From a bacterium (lineage in GTDB: Bacteria; Cyanobacteriota; Vampirovibrionia; Gastranaerophilales; Gastranaerophilaceae): a stretch of 64,000 bases of DNA. The notes under the pieces were generated by a model that did no database searches, was not told where the DNA came from, and saw only the letters and a list, made by a program, of their open reading frames with translations. A program made the translations under genes and the position numbers. How positions within the stretch are numbered: position 1 is the first letter of the stretch; each line of letters begins with the position of its first letter. Positions 44,865 to 55,500 of the stretch are shown here, piece by piece. The stretch spans positions 1-64,000 of the forward strand of contig JAFXHF010000013.1 in NCBI GenBank assembly GCA_017536545.1, read 5' to 3'.

Positions 44865-47471
44865 TTATACTTTTACAGCTTTCAAATCTTCTTCAATCTT
44901 TGCTAAGATTTCATCAATTTTCGAAGCGTCTTTTACTCCACCTTGTGCAAAGTTTGGTCTACCACCACCATTTGCACCAGTAAATCTTGCAATTTCACCA
45001 ACGATTTTACCAGCATTGATACCCTTTTGAACAAAGTTATCAGAAACTTTTGCGATTACCATTCTTTCACTTGCAAGAACAATTACGCTATCACCAAGTT
45101 TATTTGATAATAATTCAATACCAGCCTTAACTGCATCACCATCAAAGTTTTCAATTTTAGAGATAAATAATTTACCACCTTCAATATCTTGAGCTCTAGA
45201 AATAAATGTAGCAAACTTACCTCTTGCTTGTTCTTCTTTAACTTTAGCTAATTCTTTTTGAAGTTCACGATTTTCATCGGCTAGTTTTTCAACACGTTCA
45301 ACAACTTCATCAGTATGAGCTTTGAACTTAGCTTCTAATTCACCTAGAACTTTTGCTTTATTGTTCAAATAGCTTAAAGCTGAAGATGAAACTAAAACTT
45401 CAACACGTCTTGTGCCAGCAGCAATTGCACTTTCTGAAACAATTTTAACAACTCTCAAATCAACAAGTTGTCTAGCGTGAGTACCAGCACAGAATTCTTT
45501 TGAAATACATTCGCCATCTTTCTCAATAGAAACAACACGCACTTCATCACCGTATTTTTCACCGAATAATGCAGTAGCTCCAGTTAATTCAGCTTCTTTA
45601 ATACCCATAATTTTAGTATTAACACTGTAACCTTCGCCAATCCACTTATTCATAAGATTTTCAACTTTGGCAATCTCATCAGATGTCATAGCTCTTGAGA
45701 ATGTAAAGTCAAATCTCATTCTATTTTCTTCAACTAATGAACCAGCTTGTTTTACTTCATCACCTAGAACTTTAACCAAAGCTGCTTGTAATAAGTGAGC
45801 TGATGTATGGTGAACTCTAATTTCTTCACGACGAGCTAAATCAATAGTTGCTTTAACGACATCACCAATTACAACTTCACCGTTTAGAAGTTCACATCTA
45901 TGAACATATAACTCATTTACTTTGAAAGTTGTTAAAACTTCAGCCTTTAAGTTTTCTGATTCAATAATACCGCTATCACCAACTTGACCACCACATTCAG
46001 CATAGAATGGAGTTTTATCAAGAACGATATCCACAAAACCTTCACCCTCAACTTGAGCTAAGATTTTTGCAGTAGCTTCGTTTTCTGAATAGCCTAAAAA
46101 CTCAGTTGAACCAACTTCTTGTTCAATTTTTGCATATTTTATATCACCAGTTACTGAGATTTTAGCAGTTGCAGCTTTTGCACGCTCTTTTTGTTCTTGC
46201 ATAGCAACTTTGTATCCAGCTGCATCAACTTTTAATCCGTTTTCTTCTGCGATTTCACGAGTTAATTCAAATGGGAAACCGTATGTATCATATAGTTTGA
46301 ATGCACTTTCACCATCGATATCTTTTTTCGCTTCAATGAATTCATCAAGCATTTTATAACCTCTATCAAGAGTTTTGCCAAATCTTTCTTCTTCTTTCTT
46401 GATAGTATCAATAACTTTTTCTTTGTTTTTAACTAATTCTGGATAAGCTTCACCATAGTATTGAACAATAACATCAACTAATTTGTATAAGAATGGTAAT
46501 TCCATACCCAAGATTTTACCGTGGCGTAAAGCACGACGTAAAATCATACGTAAAACATAACTTCTGCCTTCATTACCAGGGATAACACCATCTGAAATCA
46601 AGAAAGAAACACATCTTGCGTGGTCAGTGATAATTCTTAAAGAAATATCAGTTTTTTCAGACTTTTTATAAGGTACACCACTCATTTCGCAAACTTTATC
46701 CATAATAGGTCTTAACAAGTCTGTTTCAAAAGTTGAAGCAACACCTTGGCAAACCATTGTGATACGTTCTAAACCCATACCTGTATCAACATTTTTCTTA
46801 TTAAGTGGAGATTGGTTACCTTCTTCATCTTGATATAATTCTGTAAATACCAAGTTCCAAATTTCAACCCATCTATCACATTCGCAAGTATCAATACCAC
46901 AATCATCAGAACATTTGAACTGTTCACCTAAATCGTAGTGAATTTCTGAACAAGGACCACAAGAACCAGATGCCCCTGGAGGCCCCCAGAAGTTATCTTT
47001 TTTACCTTTACGTTTGATACGTTCAGCTGGAACGCCAACTTCTCTCCAGATATCAAAAGCTTCATCATCAGTTTCAAAAATAGTAATCCAAAGTCTATCT
47101 TTGTCTAATTTTAAAACTTCAGTTACAAATTCCCACGCCCAAGGAATAATTTCTCTTTTGTAGTAATCCCCGAATGAGAAATTACCTAACATTTCGAAAA
47201 ATGTATGGTGGCGAGGTGTACGACCAACGTTTTCGATATCAGAATCCTTCCCCCCAGCACGAGCACATTTTTGGCAAGATGTTGCACGAGCAGGCTCATA
47301 TGGGCAAGGTTGAATTTCTAAAAACATTGGTAAAAATTGCAACATGCCTGCAGTTGTCAAAAGTACAGTTGGGTTATCAGGTACTAAACTTGAACTTTCC
47401 ACAACTGTATGTTGACGTTTATTTTTAAAATAATCCAAATATAACTTTCTAATTTCGTTTCCGGTTAGCAT
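44865..47471 (-). CDS. alaS: Alanine-tRNA ligase
   Basis: This charges tRNA-Ala. The 868-residue protein has the class II catalytic core (SSSLVPDNPTVLLTTAGMLQF and the ALGxxH-like MLGNFSFGDYYK), a Cys cluster in CSDDCGIDTCECDRW that may bind zinc as an insertion, the editing domain with HHTSAHLLQAAL and CISKEFCAGTHA, and the C-terminal DHHA1 part (SKIENFDGDAVKAGIELL then GANGGGRPNFAQGG). AAGGA precedes the ATG. No T-box leader is visible in the short upstream gap. Confidence 0.97.
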   Translation of the reverse strand: MLTGNEIRKLYLDYFKNKRQHTVVESSSLVPDNPTVLLTTAGMLQFLPMFLEIQPCPYEPARATSCQKCARAGGKDSDIENVGRTPRHHTFFEMLGNFSFGDYYKREIIPWAWEFVTEVLKLDKDRLWITIFETDDEAFDIWREVGVPAERIKRKGKKDNFWGPPGASGSCGPCSEIHYDLGEQFKCSDDCGIDTCECDRWVEIWNLVFTELYQDEEGNQSPLNKKNVDTGMGLERITMVCQGVASTFETDLLRPIMDKVCEMSGVPYKKSEKTDISLRIITDHARCVSFLISDGVIPGNEGRSYVLRMILRRALRHGKILGMELPFLYKLVDVIVQYYGEAYPELVKNKEKVIDTIKKEEERFGKTLDRGYKMLDEFIEAKKDIDGESAFKLYDTYGFPFELTREIAEENGLKVDAAGYKVAMQEQKERAKAATAKISVTGDIKYAKIEQEVGSTEFLGYSENEATAKILAQVEGEGFVDIVLDKTPFYAECGGQVGDSGIIESENLKAEVLTTFKVNELYVHRCELLNGEVVIGDVVKATIDLARREEIRVHHTSAHLLQAALVKVLGDEVKQAGSLVEENRMRFDFTFSRAMTSDEIAKVENLMNKWIGEGYSVNTKIMGIKEAELTGATALFGEKYGDEVRVVSIEKDGECISKEFCAGTHARQLVDLRVVKIVSESAIAAGTRRVEVLVSSSALSYLNNKAKVLGELEAKFKAHTDEVVERVEKLADENRELQKELAKVKEEQARGKFATFISRAQDIEGGKLFISKIENFDGDAVKAGIELLSNKLGDSVIVLASERMVIAKVSDNFVQKGINAGKIVGEIARFTGANGGGRPNFAQGGVKDASKIDEILAKIEEDLKAVKV

Positions 47472-47553
47472 AATATTTCCTTCTTTTTACTAATAAATAT
47501 CTAAAAATATTATACGATAAACATACAAATCAGAATAAATATATAGCGGAATG

Positions 47554-47754
47554 TTAATCATCTAGATTTACTAAATTATTTTTAACTGCATAGCAAGCAG
47601 CAAGAGTTCTGTTGTCAACTCCGAACTTTCTAATAATAGAGCAGACATGAGCCTTAGCTGTATGAGAACTTATACAAAGTTCTTCTGCAATTTCTAAATT
47701 AGTAAGCCCTTTACAGACAAGTGTTAAAACTTCCAATTCACGTTGTGTAAGCAT
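47554..47754 (-). CDS. Stand-alone LuxR/GerE-type HTH protein
   Basis: A 66-residue protein consisting of only the LuxR C-terminal DNA-binding domain: LTQRELEVLTLVCKGLTNLE and IAEELCISSHTAKAHVCSII, then RKFGVDNRTLAACYAV. There is no receiver or ligand-binding domain, like GerE of Bacillus. The ATG at 47754 has GAGGAG at 10 nt; a longer in-frame start overlaps that site. Target genes unknown. Confidence 0.85.
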   Translation of the reverse strand: MLTQRELEVLTLVCKGLTNLEIAEELCISSHTAKAHVCSIIRKFGVDNRTLAACYAVKNNLVNLDD

Positions 47755-47918
47755 TATTTTATATCTCCTCATTTATATTCTATATAAATATAATACCTTA
47801 TATAAAAATAGATTTATTAAGGATAGTTCCAGTTTTAAAAATTTTTATTATTTTTTTCGAATAAAATAAAAATTAGACTTGCAAGAAAAAATTTTCGTGC
47901 TAAGATAAAGGAACACAA

Positions 47919-47992
<74 letters not shown>

Positions 47993-48009
47993 TATTTTTT
48001 TGCCTGATT

Positions 48010-48579
48010 TTATTTTCGTGGCATTTTCGTGGCATTAGTTAAAAAGTCAAAAGGGCTTTCGTATCGCATACGTGCTAACAAGCTTTTTAATTTTTTATAA
48101 GTTGGGAGGATATTATTTTCTTTAGAATGTATTAAGCTCTCTCTTGCGAAAACAATTTCTTCTTCGTATTCCTTAGAGTTTTTACCTGAGATACCATATT
48201 TTTCTTCAATTTTATCAAATCTATCAAGACAACTATTATTAGTTTTAAGACAATCAACAAAATATTTAGCCGTTATATAAATTTCAATAATCAACTCTCT
48301 TTCATCCCTATCAAATATTTTTCCTATTTTAGAACTATTATTATTGAAAACCGTAAAATAATCAGTATCTAACGGGTAACTTAACCTCAAATATGGTTCA
48401 CCATTAAAAATTTCAAAATCAAATCTTTCATTACACATTACAGATAAGCACTTTATTTCAGCTTTTATTGCATTTGTACAAGCTATATTTTCACATAATT
48501 CTTTAATAAAAAATAATACAACAGTTACTAAAACACCAATTAAAGAACCGATATAACCACTTAACATATAATCTTCCAT
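48010..48579 (-). CDS. Hypothetical membrane-anchored protein
   Basis: A 189-residue protein with one N-terminal membrane helix (YIGSLIGVLVTVVLFFIKEL) and a charged helical cytoplasmic or periplasmic part. No known family. Its last residues (TKMPRK) are encoded by the 18-bp subterminal repeat, so the gene end overlaps a probable integrase arm site. AAGGGG precedes the ATG. A similar architecture is seen in the island gene at 60197. Confidence 0.6.
   Translation of the reverse strand: MEDYMLSGYIGSLIGVLVTVVLFFIKELCENIACTNAIKAEIKCLSVMCNERFDFEIFNGEPYLRLSYPLDTDYFTVFNNNSSKIGKIFDRDERELIIEIYITAKYFVDCLKTNNSCLDRFDKIEEKYGISGKNSKEYEEEIVFARESLIHSKENNILPTYKKLKSLLARMRYESPFDFLTNATKMPRK
48017..48034. repeat. 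Left subterminal repeat, probable integrase arm-type site
   Basis: CGTGGCA-TTTT-CGTGGCA: two copies of a 7-mer in direct orientation. The identical 18 bp occur at 61246-61263 near the other end, in the same orientation. Confidence 0.7.
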
Positions 48580-48683
48580 TGAACAAATCCCCTTTAATTA
48601 AATAATAAACTAACCTTATACTACACTCTAATAAAGAAAAATGTAATATAAGGTTAAGTTTTATAATATAAATATTGATAGTA

Positions 48684-49814
48684 TTAGTATTCGAAGAGTT
48701 TATCTAGTGCATCCACTAATTCAGAGTCCATTTTTTCGGTTGCATGGGTGTAAATCCTTAGGGTTGTATTTTCAGAACTATGTCCTACTTGTTTTTGTAT
48801 ACTTTTTAAGTTTACTTTTTCTTCAGCTAGCGCAGTTATACATGAATGTCTTAATTCGTGCCAAGTAATATCTTTCAACCCAGCCTCTTTTAAACAAGGT
48901 TTGAAAAATCGATTTACTAAGTTACGAGAATCAATGTAATTACCTGCCTCATTTGAAAAAACGAGGTTCAAATTAGAAGGTTTAGCTTTTAACTTATGTT
49001 CTTTTAACAAATGTGCAAGTTTAGGTGATATTTTAACTGTTCTTATAGAAGAATTAGTCTTAGGCTTACCCAAAACACCTTTTGAATAGGTTTTATTAAC
49101 TGATATCGTATTTGAATTAAAGTCAACATCATCCCAAGTTAAGGCTAACACTTCACCTTGTCTCATTCCTGTAACAATAGAAGTTAACAACACCAGATAT
49201 AATTTTTCATTTTTAACCTTCGCAACCTCAAACAGCTTATTACACTCTTCAGCAGTTAAAAAGACACTTTCTTTTACATCTTTAGGCATTTTACTTACCT
49301 TCTTAACGGGATTCTTTGCAATAACTTCGCTATCAACCATATATTCAAAGATTGCGCCACATAAAAAGATTATATGATTTATTGTTTCATTACTTAATTT
49401 CTTATCAGTAAATTCTTCAACAATACCACTATTAGTACTTTTGATATGCTTACATCTAGTATTATTCAACTGATTAATAAATTCTTCCATATCAAATTTA
49501 GTAATATTACACAATCTCATTTCACCAAAATAAGGTAAAATATGATTTTTTAAATAGCCAATATAACCATTTTTTGTAGATTCCCTACATTTACGCTCTA
49601 CAACATTTTGCATATACAACTCTGCAGCTTGCGCAAAGGTCATATTTTCATTTTGTTTCATATATGTACCCGCTTCGATTTCTGCCTTCACCCTTAATTC
49701 ATCTCTTTTAGCTAAAGTTTTTGAGGTAAAACACTTTGTATAATCTATATTTAATTTTTTATTACGAATTCGTACAACCCATTTGTTTGTATCTGGTCTA
49801 AAAGAAATACCCAT
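48684..49814 (-). CDS. Tyrosine recombinase (phage-type integrase)
   Basis: A 376-residue integrase. It has an AP2-like N-terminal arm-binding domain (GISFRPDTNKWVVRIRNKKL), a SAM-like core-binding domain (TFAQAAELYMQNVVERKCRE) and a catalytic domain with Arg in VTGMRQGEVLALTWDD (about 213), HELRHSC (about 322-325) and Tyr in TLRIYTHAT (about 354). It should catalyse recombination at the 43-bp tRNA core. ATG 49814 has GGAGG, which overlaps the stop region of the excisionase gene, so it is translated after it. Confidence 0.95.
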   Translation of the reverse strand: MGISFRPDTNKWVVRIRNKKLNIDYTKCFTSKTLAKRDELRVKAEIEAGTYMKQNENMTFAQAAELYMQNVVERKCRESTKNGYIGYLKNHILPYFGEMRLCNITKFDMEEFINQLNNTRCKHIKSTNSGIVEEFTDKKLSNETINHIIFLCGAIFEYMVDSEVIAKNPVKKVSKMPKDVKESVFLTAEECNKLFEVAKVKNEKLYLVLLTSIVTGMRQGEVLALTWDDVDFNSNTISVNKTYSKGVLGKPKTNSSIRTVKISPKLAHLLKEHKLKAKPSNLNLVFSNEAGNYIDSRNLVNRFFKPCLKEAGLKDITWHELRHSCITALAEEKVNLKSIQKQVGHSSENTTLRIYTHATEKMDSELVDALDKLFEY

Positions 49815-49824
49815 AAAATACCTC

Positions 49825-49980
49825 CTACACAACCATATTCATAATATCTTCTAACTTAAAAAGTAATCGACCATTTACTTTTACGGATTTGATTTTTCCA
49901 TAGAAATTCCATTGATAAATTGTTTCTACTTTCACTTTAAAAATGTTCGCAACTTCTGTTGCATCATAAAATTTTTCCAT
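49825..49980 (-). CDS. Excisionase-like HTH protein, 51 residues
   Basis: A small MerR/excisionase-type winged helix (HTH_17): MEKFYDATEVANIFKVKVET, then IYQWNFYGKIKSVKVNGRLL and FKLEDI. This is the usual Xis partner that bends DNA and directs excision. It lies directly upstream of the integrase gene in the same orientation and ends 11 nt before its start. The ATG has a weak GGATAA upstream. Confidence 0.85.
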   Translation of the reverse strand: MEKFYDATEVANIFKVKVETIYQWNFYGKIKSVKVNGRLLFKLEDIMNMVV

Positions 49981-50255
49981 TAGTTATCCTTTACTTTGAT
50001 TTATGGGTACCCATTTATAGCACTTATACATTTTATTGTCAAGCGTAGCTCTTTAAATAAATGGTAATTGCACCCAGTTACACCTAGAGCTAAAATAATC
50101 CATTGAAACCAATCATATTTACATCTTATTTTTCATCTTACATATCTCCTTTACTTATCTAAACTTTGGCACTACAAACTAAGCTATATAGCTCTGATTA
50201 GAGCATATATAACCAATCTTCCAACTTTTATATTTCTAGAATCCAGAAATTTAAT

Positions 50256-50336
50256 TTTTGGGTAAACTTAGGTAAGATAAGGGTATTTGGGGTATCTAAC
50301 CTTACCTAAATCGCTATGTATAAGCCTTACCCAAAA
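50256..50336. repeat. Nested inverted repeats
   Basis: Outer arms TTTTGGGTAA (50256-50265) and TTACCCAAAA (50327-50336), and inner arms TTAGGTAAG (50268-50276) and CTTACCTAA (50301-50309), with GATA/TATC pairing inside. The whole can fold into one long stem in either strand. Confidence 0.75.
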
Positions 50337-50538
50337 TCGACTTAATTGTCATTGATATAATTAAATATCACTATAATTATAAATTTCATTAAATTAGTTG
50401 TCAATACCTTTAAAGCCTTATGTAGTCTTAATTTAAAGCCCTAGGATATACTTTTTGATATACTTTTTGTAAACTTTTGCAAAGTTCAATTCATACATCT
50501 CAAAAGCCTTTATAGATAAGGGTTTCAAAATTATATAT

Positions 50539-50640
50539 ACTAGGTTATTTTACTAGTTATACTAGTACACTAAATTTTATACTAGGATATACTTTGCTTA
50601 ACATTCTCTTAACATATTGGTACATACTAGTATTAGATTT
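50539..50640. repeat. Five TACTAG iterons
   Basis: TACTAG occurs at 50539, 50551, 50560, 50580 and 50635, mostly as part of ATACTAG. Spacing is irregular (12, 9, 20, 55), so protein-binding sites rather than strict replication iterons are also possible. Confidence 0.5.
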
Positions 50641-50883
50641 GAATTTTAAGCCCCTTTTTACACCAAATTTTAAAAATCACTCATTTTAAACAATCATATT
50701 CAGTGTTTCAGACATTATTTTTTTATTGATTTATAAAATAATTACACCTCATGCCTGTAAATTTTCTATCTGTTGTGTAGGTGCAAAGTTTTATAAAACT
50801 AACGAGCTACACCTTAAACTACACTTTATTAAAATATTTTTACATCAGAATTCAAAACCTCTTGTATTGATATGAGTAAATAA

Positions 50884-50889
50884 TATAAT
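50884..50889 (+). promoter_or_regulatory. -10 box for leaderless transcript of the 326-aa protein
   Basis: TATAAT is followed by 6 nt and the ATG at 50896. TTGTAT lies 16 nt upstream (50862-50867) as a -35 box. Confidence 0.55.
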
Positions 50890-50895
50890 TGTATA

Positions 50896-51876
50896 ATGGA
50901 TAAAGATTTAAAACTTATACTAAAAACTTACAAAAAAGAGTTTAATATTACCCCAAGTTGTACAGATATTACAGAGATACTTGGTCTTGAAAGCCTTGAT
51001 TTACGACCTTATATCTGGAAACCTTATACACAAAAAGGTGAACAATTCTTACAAGATAAGTTGAAAGAACATTTACTAACTCTGCAAAAACAAAAATATA
51101 ATCATATTTATACAGATTGTGTTTTTCAGGAGTACAAAAACTCTTACATATTGATTACTTATATAAAAGAGAGTAATACTAAGAGTTATACCCATATTAT
51201 TATAACAATTTATGATGGTTATACTGATTACTACAAAGTTCTTAAACGTAAACTTACACGTTGTCATAGTAAAATAACATCTCATTCAGCTAGATATACA
51301 AAGTTTAAACTTGTTCAACACGCTATTTTGAATAAGTTTTCAACTAAGTTTAAAGAAATGGGTTTATTTAATAAGAAAAGTGATATTTATCAAACTATCT
51401 ATACACAAAGGTTTTTACCTTATGTATACCTAATCAATAATAATCCTAAACTAACTGTAGATATTGAGAGTCATCATATCTTTTATGATACTTCAATAGA
51501 AGAGTGTTCAAGTTCTTCACTTCTACCTATACGAGCAGATAAACATACTCAAGAGTTTCATCCAGAAAATATATTTGGAAGTGCAACTTCTAATTTTAAT
51601 ATAGCTAAAGGTTTAATGTATTCACAAATGCTAAAACAAAAGTATTTTAAGGTTAAACCAAAGAAGTATAATCTAGATATACACGAGAATTTATACGATA
51701 TTTTAGAATATTATTTTGTACAGAAAAAGAGTATCTCAGATATTCAAAGACTTATACAGCAGAATAAACCTGAGCATAAACTTGTGTATAACACGATAAA
51801 CAAAATCGTTGAACATTTTAAGCAATACACCATAGTTTTAACAAAAGAGAATATAGAAACAATGAAAAATTTGTAA
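50896..51876 (+). CDS. Unrecognised 326-residue island protein, possible replication or control protein
   Basis: I do not recognise a family. The protein is basic, rich in Lys, Tyr and Ile, with no signal peptide. Residues 255-326 look like a helical DNA-binding region (ENLYDILEYYFVQKKSISDI, then QRLIQQNKPEHKLVYNTINK with a HTH-like pattern). Its position after an iteron-rich region suggests a replication initiator or a master regulator of the island; that is inference. It has a complete leaderless promoter. Confidence 0.55.
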   Translation: MDKDLKLILKTYKKEFNITPSCTDITEILGLESLDLRPYIWKPYTQKGEQFLQDKLKEHLLTLQKQKYNHIYTDCVFQEYKNSYILITYIKESNTKSYTHIIITIYDGYTDYYKVLKRKLTRCHSKITSHSARYTKFKLVQHAILNKFSTKFKEMGLFNKKSDIYQTIYTQRFLPYVYLINNNPKLTVDIESHHIFYDTSIEECSSSSLLPIRADKHTQEFHPENIFGSATSNFNIAKGLMYSQMLKQKYFKVKPKKYNLDIHENLYDILEYYFVQKKSISDIQRLIQQNKPEHKLVYNTINKIVEHFKQYTIVLTKENIETMKNL

Positions 51877-52052
51877 TTATGGTGAAAAATAGAGTTATAA
51901 AATAGAATACAAAATTATTACACTCATGCGGTTGAATTGCGAGCATAATAAGGAGTTGCAGGCATGATATGTTAACTAAATAAGTTAACTTCGGTTAGTA
52001 TAAATAGGTGTATATAGCACGAGGTAAATTACTTTCTTTTGCTCCAAAATAT

Positions 52053-52382
52053 TTACTTAAGTTGTTTGAGATTCTGAAGTGTTTTATAACAATACTCAAC
52101 TTCTTTTTTACTCATTTCATTTAGCATAATATTGATTAAATCTATTAGTTCATCTTTCGGCTTTTTATGACCAAAGTCAAATAAATCTTTAATTTCAACA
52201 TTTAAAATTTGTGCTATTTTTTCTAAATTATCATCATTAGGGCGTTGTTTACCATTTTCAATACGTGTCAAATTTGAGCGTTCCATATTTAACTTATCAG
52301 CAAGAACACCTTGTTTCAAACCACAAGCCTCTCTAAGCTCTCTTATTCTATATCCTAGTTTTTTGTTGAAGTTTGTTTCCAT
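52053..52382 (-). CDS. XRE-family transcriptional regulator
   Basis: A 109-residue protein with a Cro/CI helix-turn-helix: LGYRIRELREACGLKQGVLA, then DKLNMERSNLTRIENGKQRP and DNLEKIAQILNVEIKDLFDF. A C-terminal helical tail probably dimerises. ATG 52382 has AGGGG 5-6 nt upstream, and a longer frame lacks any. It is divergent from the helicase operon, with an inverted repeat between the two, and likely controls it. Confidence 0.9.
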   Translation of the reverse strand: METNFNKKLGYRIRELREACGLKQGVLADKLNMERSNLTRIENGKQRPNDDNLEKIAQILNVEIKDLFDFGHKKPKDELIDLINIMLNEMSKKEVEYCYKTLQNLKQLK

Positions 52383-52436
52383 TTGCACCCCTAAGAATAG
52401 AATAGCCTTTTTTTTATAAATAAAACACACTACAAT

Positions 52437-52467
52437 ATAGAACATATTATTGCTTTTTGTGTTCTAT
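52437..52467. promoter_or_regulatory. Candidate XRE operator
   Basis: ATAGAACA (52437-52444) and TGTTCTAT (52460-52467) form a perfect 8-bp inverted repeat with a 15-nt centre in the intergenic region between the XRE gene and the helicase gene. Binding by the XRE protein is an inference. Confidence 0.55.
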
Positions 52468-52561
52468 CATGATACAAAAAATAAAAAAGGTGCTTTAATA
52501 TAGTTCTTTTTATACCAATTGGTGTTTAGAATAAGTAACAAGTCTTTCTGGAGTGTATTTT

Positions 52562-55500
52562 ATGAAATGTTCAAAATGTAATAAAGATATAGTCAAAAAT
52601 AATTTTATAATAACAAATGGCGAATATGTTTGTTTGGATTGTTTGTCAGATGAAAAGGTGATAGAGAAGTCTCAAGATAACAATCAGCAGTATAAATATG
52701 TATATGTATCTGATACTCCAGATTTTTCAAAAGAAGAAATAATTCCTTATAATAAAACAAAGAATAAACAATCAATGCAAAACACTTTAGATAATGTCAT
52801 TTACGATAAACTAGAATTTTTTAATGAAGATAATAGTAAACCTACATTGAAAGAACCAATCGATAAAAAGACTATTAATGGTATTGATAAAAGAATTAGC
52901 ATTTGGAAAGAAAAGTTAATAGATTTATCCAAAAGGAATAGGCTTTTAAATTTTAGACAAACAAAAGGGTCAACTTTAAAAATAATAGATGAGATTCCGC
53001 CAGAAATTTTTAGAATGTTATATTGTAAAAATGCACAAATGAAGTTTCTACATATTAATGTTAACGAAGAGAATGTAGATGAAGAACTAAAACTATCTAG
53101 AGAAGAGTTAAATGAAGGAATAGAATTTAAAGCTCAAGAATTTACTTCCTATAAGGTTGAGTCTCTTAATAAAAAACACGTTGATAAATTTTTACAGACA
53201 TGTTTATCAAAAAAAGATTTAGAGAAAACTCTAAGAAAAATTAGTACTACTGCTAAAAACACAATGAACGACCTTGGTTTTAATGTTTTATTTTTGACAT
53301 TAGGTTCAGTAATTTGGTATGAAGATGATAATTCTGATACAAAATTTGAATCCCCTCTATTGTTGTTACCTGTTTCAATATCTAGAAATGGTGTTGGAGA
53401 TGATTTTATTATTGAATATAATGACGAAGATGTTATATTAAATCCTGCATTAATGTTGAAATTTAAGAGGGATTTCAGAATCATACTTGAAGATATAGAT
53501 ACTAGTGATATTGAAGAAAAAGATATCATAAAAATATTTGAAACTGTTCAAGAAAAGATAAATAATCATAAAAAATGGCGTTTGTTAAATAATTGTTATA
53601 TCGGATTATTTTCTTTTGCTAAATTTGTTATGTACAAAGATTTAGATACCTACCAAGATAAAATCAAAAGTAATAATCTTGTTAAATGTATTTGTGGTTA
53701 TTCAACTGAAAAAGTAACAGATATAAACCAAGCTTATCCTGTCGAAAAATTAGATACTAATGTATTACCGCAAGATACATATCAGATACTTGATGCAGAT
53801 TCATCACAACAACAAGCAATAGCTTTTGTGAAGAAAAATAATAACTTAGTAATAGAAGGTCCTCCAGGAACAGGAAAGTCACAGACTATTGCAAATATTA
53901 TTGCAGAATTATTGTCTCAAGGTAAAAAAGTTTTATTTGTAAGCCAAAAAATTGCAGCGTTGGAAGTTGTTCAAAACAGATTAGAAGCCAATGGGTTAGC
54001 ACCATATTGTTTAGAATTACATAGTAATAAAATAAACCGAAAACAGGTTTTACAGAATTTAATAGATTCAATTAATACTCATGAAACAGGACATGAAGTT
54101 GGCTCCAGTCTGGATATTTTACAGGAGAAAAGAATTGAACTAAATGATTATGTTCAAGCAGTACATACTTCACTTGGTAAATTGAACATTACTCCATTTG
54201 AAGCTATCGGTAAAGTTTGTATCAATAATGATATTCCAGATTTAGAATATATTTTTGATAACTATGAGGAATGGGATAAAGAGACTTTAGATTATAAAAA
54301 AAGTCTATTTACAAATTTTAAAAACATAATAAAACTAATAGGCAATCCTAAATCTTTTTCTTGGTATGGTTCATATATTAAAGATATTGATTCTGATTAT
54401 CGTAAGAAACTTGAAATAAAAGAGTTATTTAAAAAAATTATTGAAGATGTTGAGTATATAAAGCCTTTAATTGATAAATTAGCTATTCATGTATGTAAAG
54501 ATGCTGGTAATACATACTTAGAAATCAATAAAATGATTGAATGTTCAAAAGCCATACAACTTATTCCTAAAAATTTATTTAAAAAAGGATATTTAAGTGA
54601 TGAAAATTTAATTAGTGAGATAGATTCTATCATCAAAATTATAAATGAATATAACACTTGTTATAACTCTTTAATAGAAAAGTACAATTTAGAAATATTA
54701 AATGAAAATATTGATAATTTAATTGAGGCATATAAAGAATATAACAATAGATTTATATCAAAGATTTCATTTGCATATCTTAAACATAATAACTTAATAA
54801 AAAAATATCTTAAAAGTTCTTATAAACCAAATTCTAGTCAAGTTTTAGCTGATTTATTAAATATTAAAGATTTAAATGGGTTAAAATTAGACTTGTACAA
54901 TGTTGAAAATTCTGCACAAGATATACTATCTACTATCTGGCATGCAGAAACCACAAATGTAGAAGATATTAGTAGATTAAAACAAAATATTATCAAGTTT
55001 AAGAATTTCATATCCGATGAAGTTTTCAATACTGATATTTTAGAATTCTATAAATCTCATAATGTAGATTATGAAGAATTCGATAATATAACTCAAAAAA
55101 TTCAAGAAGTTTCTGGTGAAATTGAACAAAATTTCAAACAAATGGCTAACTGTGTTAAGTTTGATTATAATGAGGTTTTTGAAACAAAATTTGAAAATAT
55201 AGATTTTAACGCAATTAAAAACAAAATTCAAAATATGCTTTTAGATATTGATAATCTAATGTATTGGAATCAATACTTAATAACCATAGATAAAATCAAA
55301 TCTGAAAATCTGGATAAATTTTATGAGAAATTCTTAGATTCAAAAATTGATTTAGAACTAATAGATACTGTATTTGAAGTTCAGTTTTTAAGAGTTTGGT
55401 TAAATGATTTTGTATACCAAAAAAGCAATATTTTAAGACGCTTTGATTCTGCACAACACAATGAATTAATTTCTCAGTTTAAAAAATTAGATAAAGCATT

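Larger units (their letters stand above)
49981..50895. other. 915-bp non-coding iteron-rich region, possible origin or control region
   Basis: No convincing gene is present. The stretch holds a nested inverted repeat (50256-50336), a perfect tandem 12-mer GATATACTTTTT (50445-50468) and five TACTAG hexamers between 50539 and 50640. It leads into the promoter of the 326-aa protein gene. The layout recalls an origin with iterons or a multi-operator regulatory region. Confidence 0.5.

Noticed and set aside
47472..47553. T-box or riboswitch in front of alaS
   Set aside because: The gap is too short and AT-rich, with only an SD sequence and no conserved T-box motif.
51969..51990. GTTAAC-N7-GTTAAC inverted repeat as an oriT or att site
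   Set aside because: Arms of 6 bp are short and no relaxase gene exists in the island; too little support to call a function.
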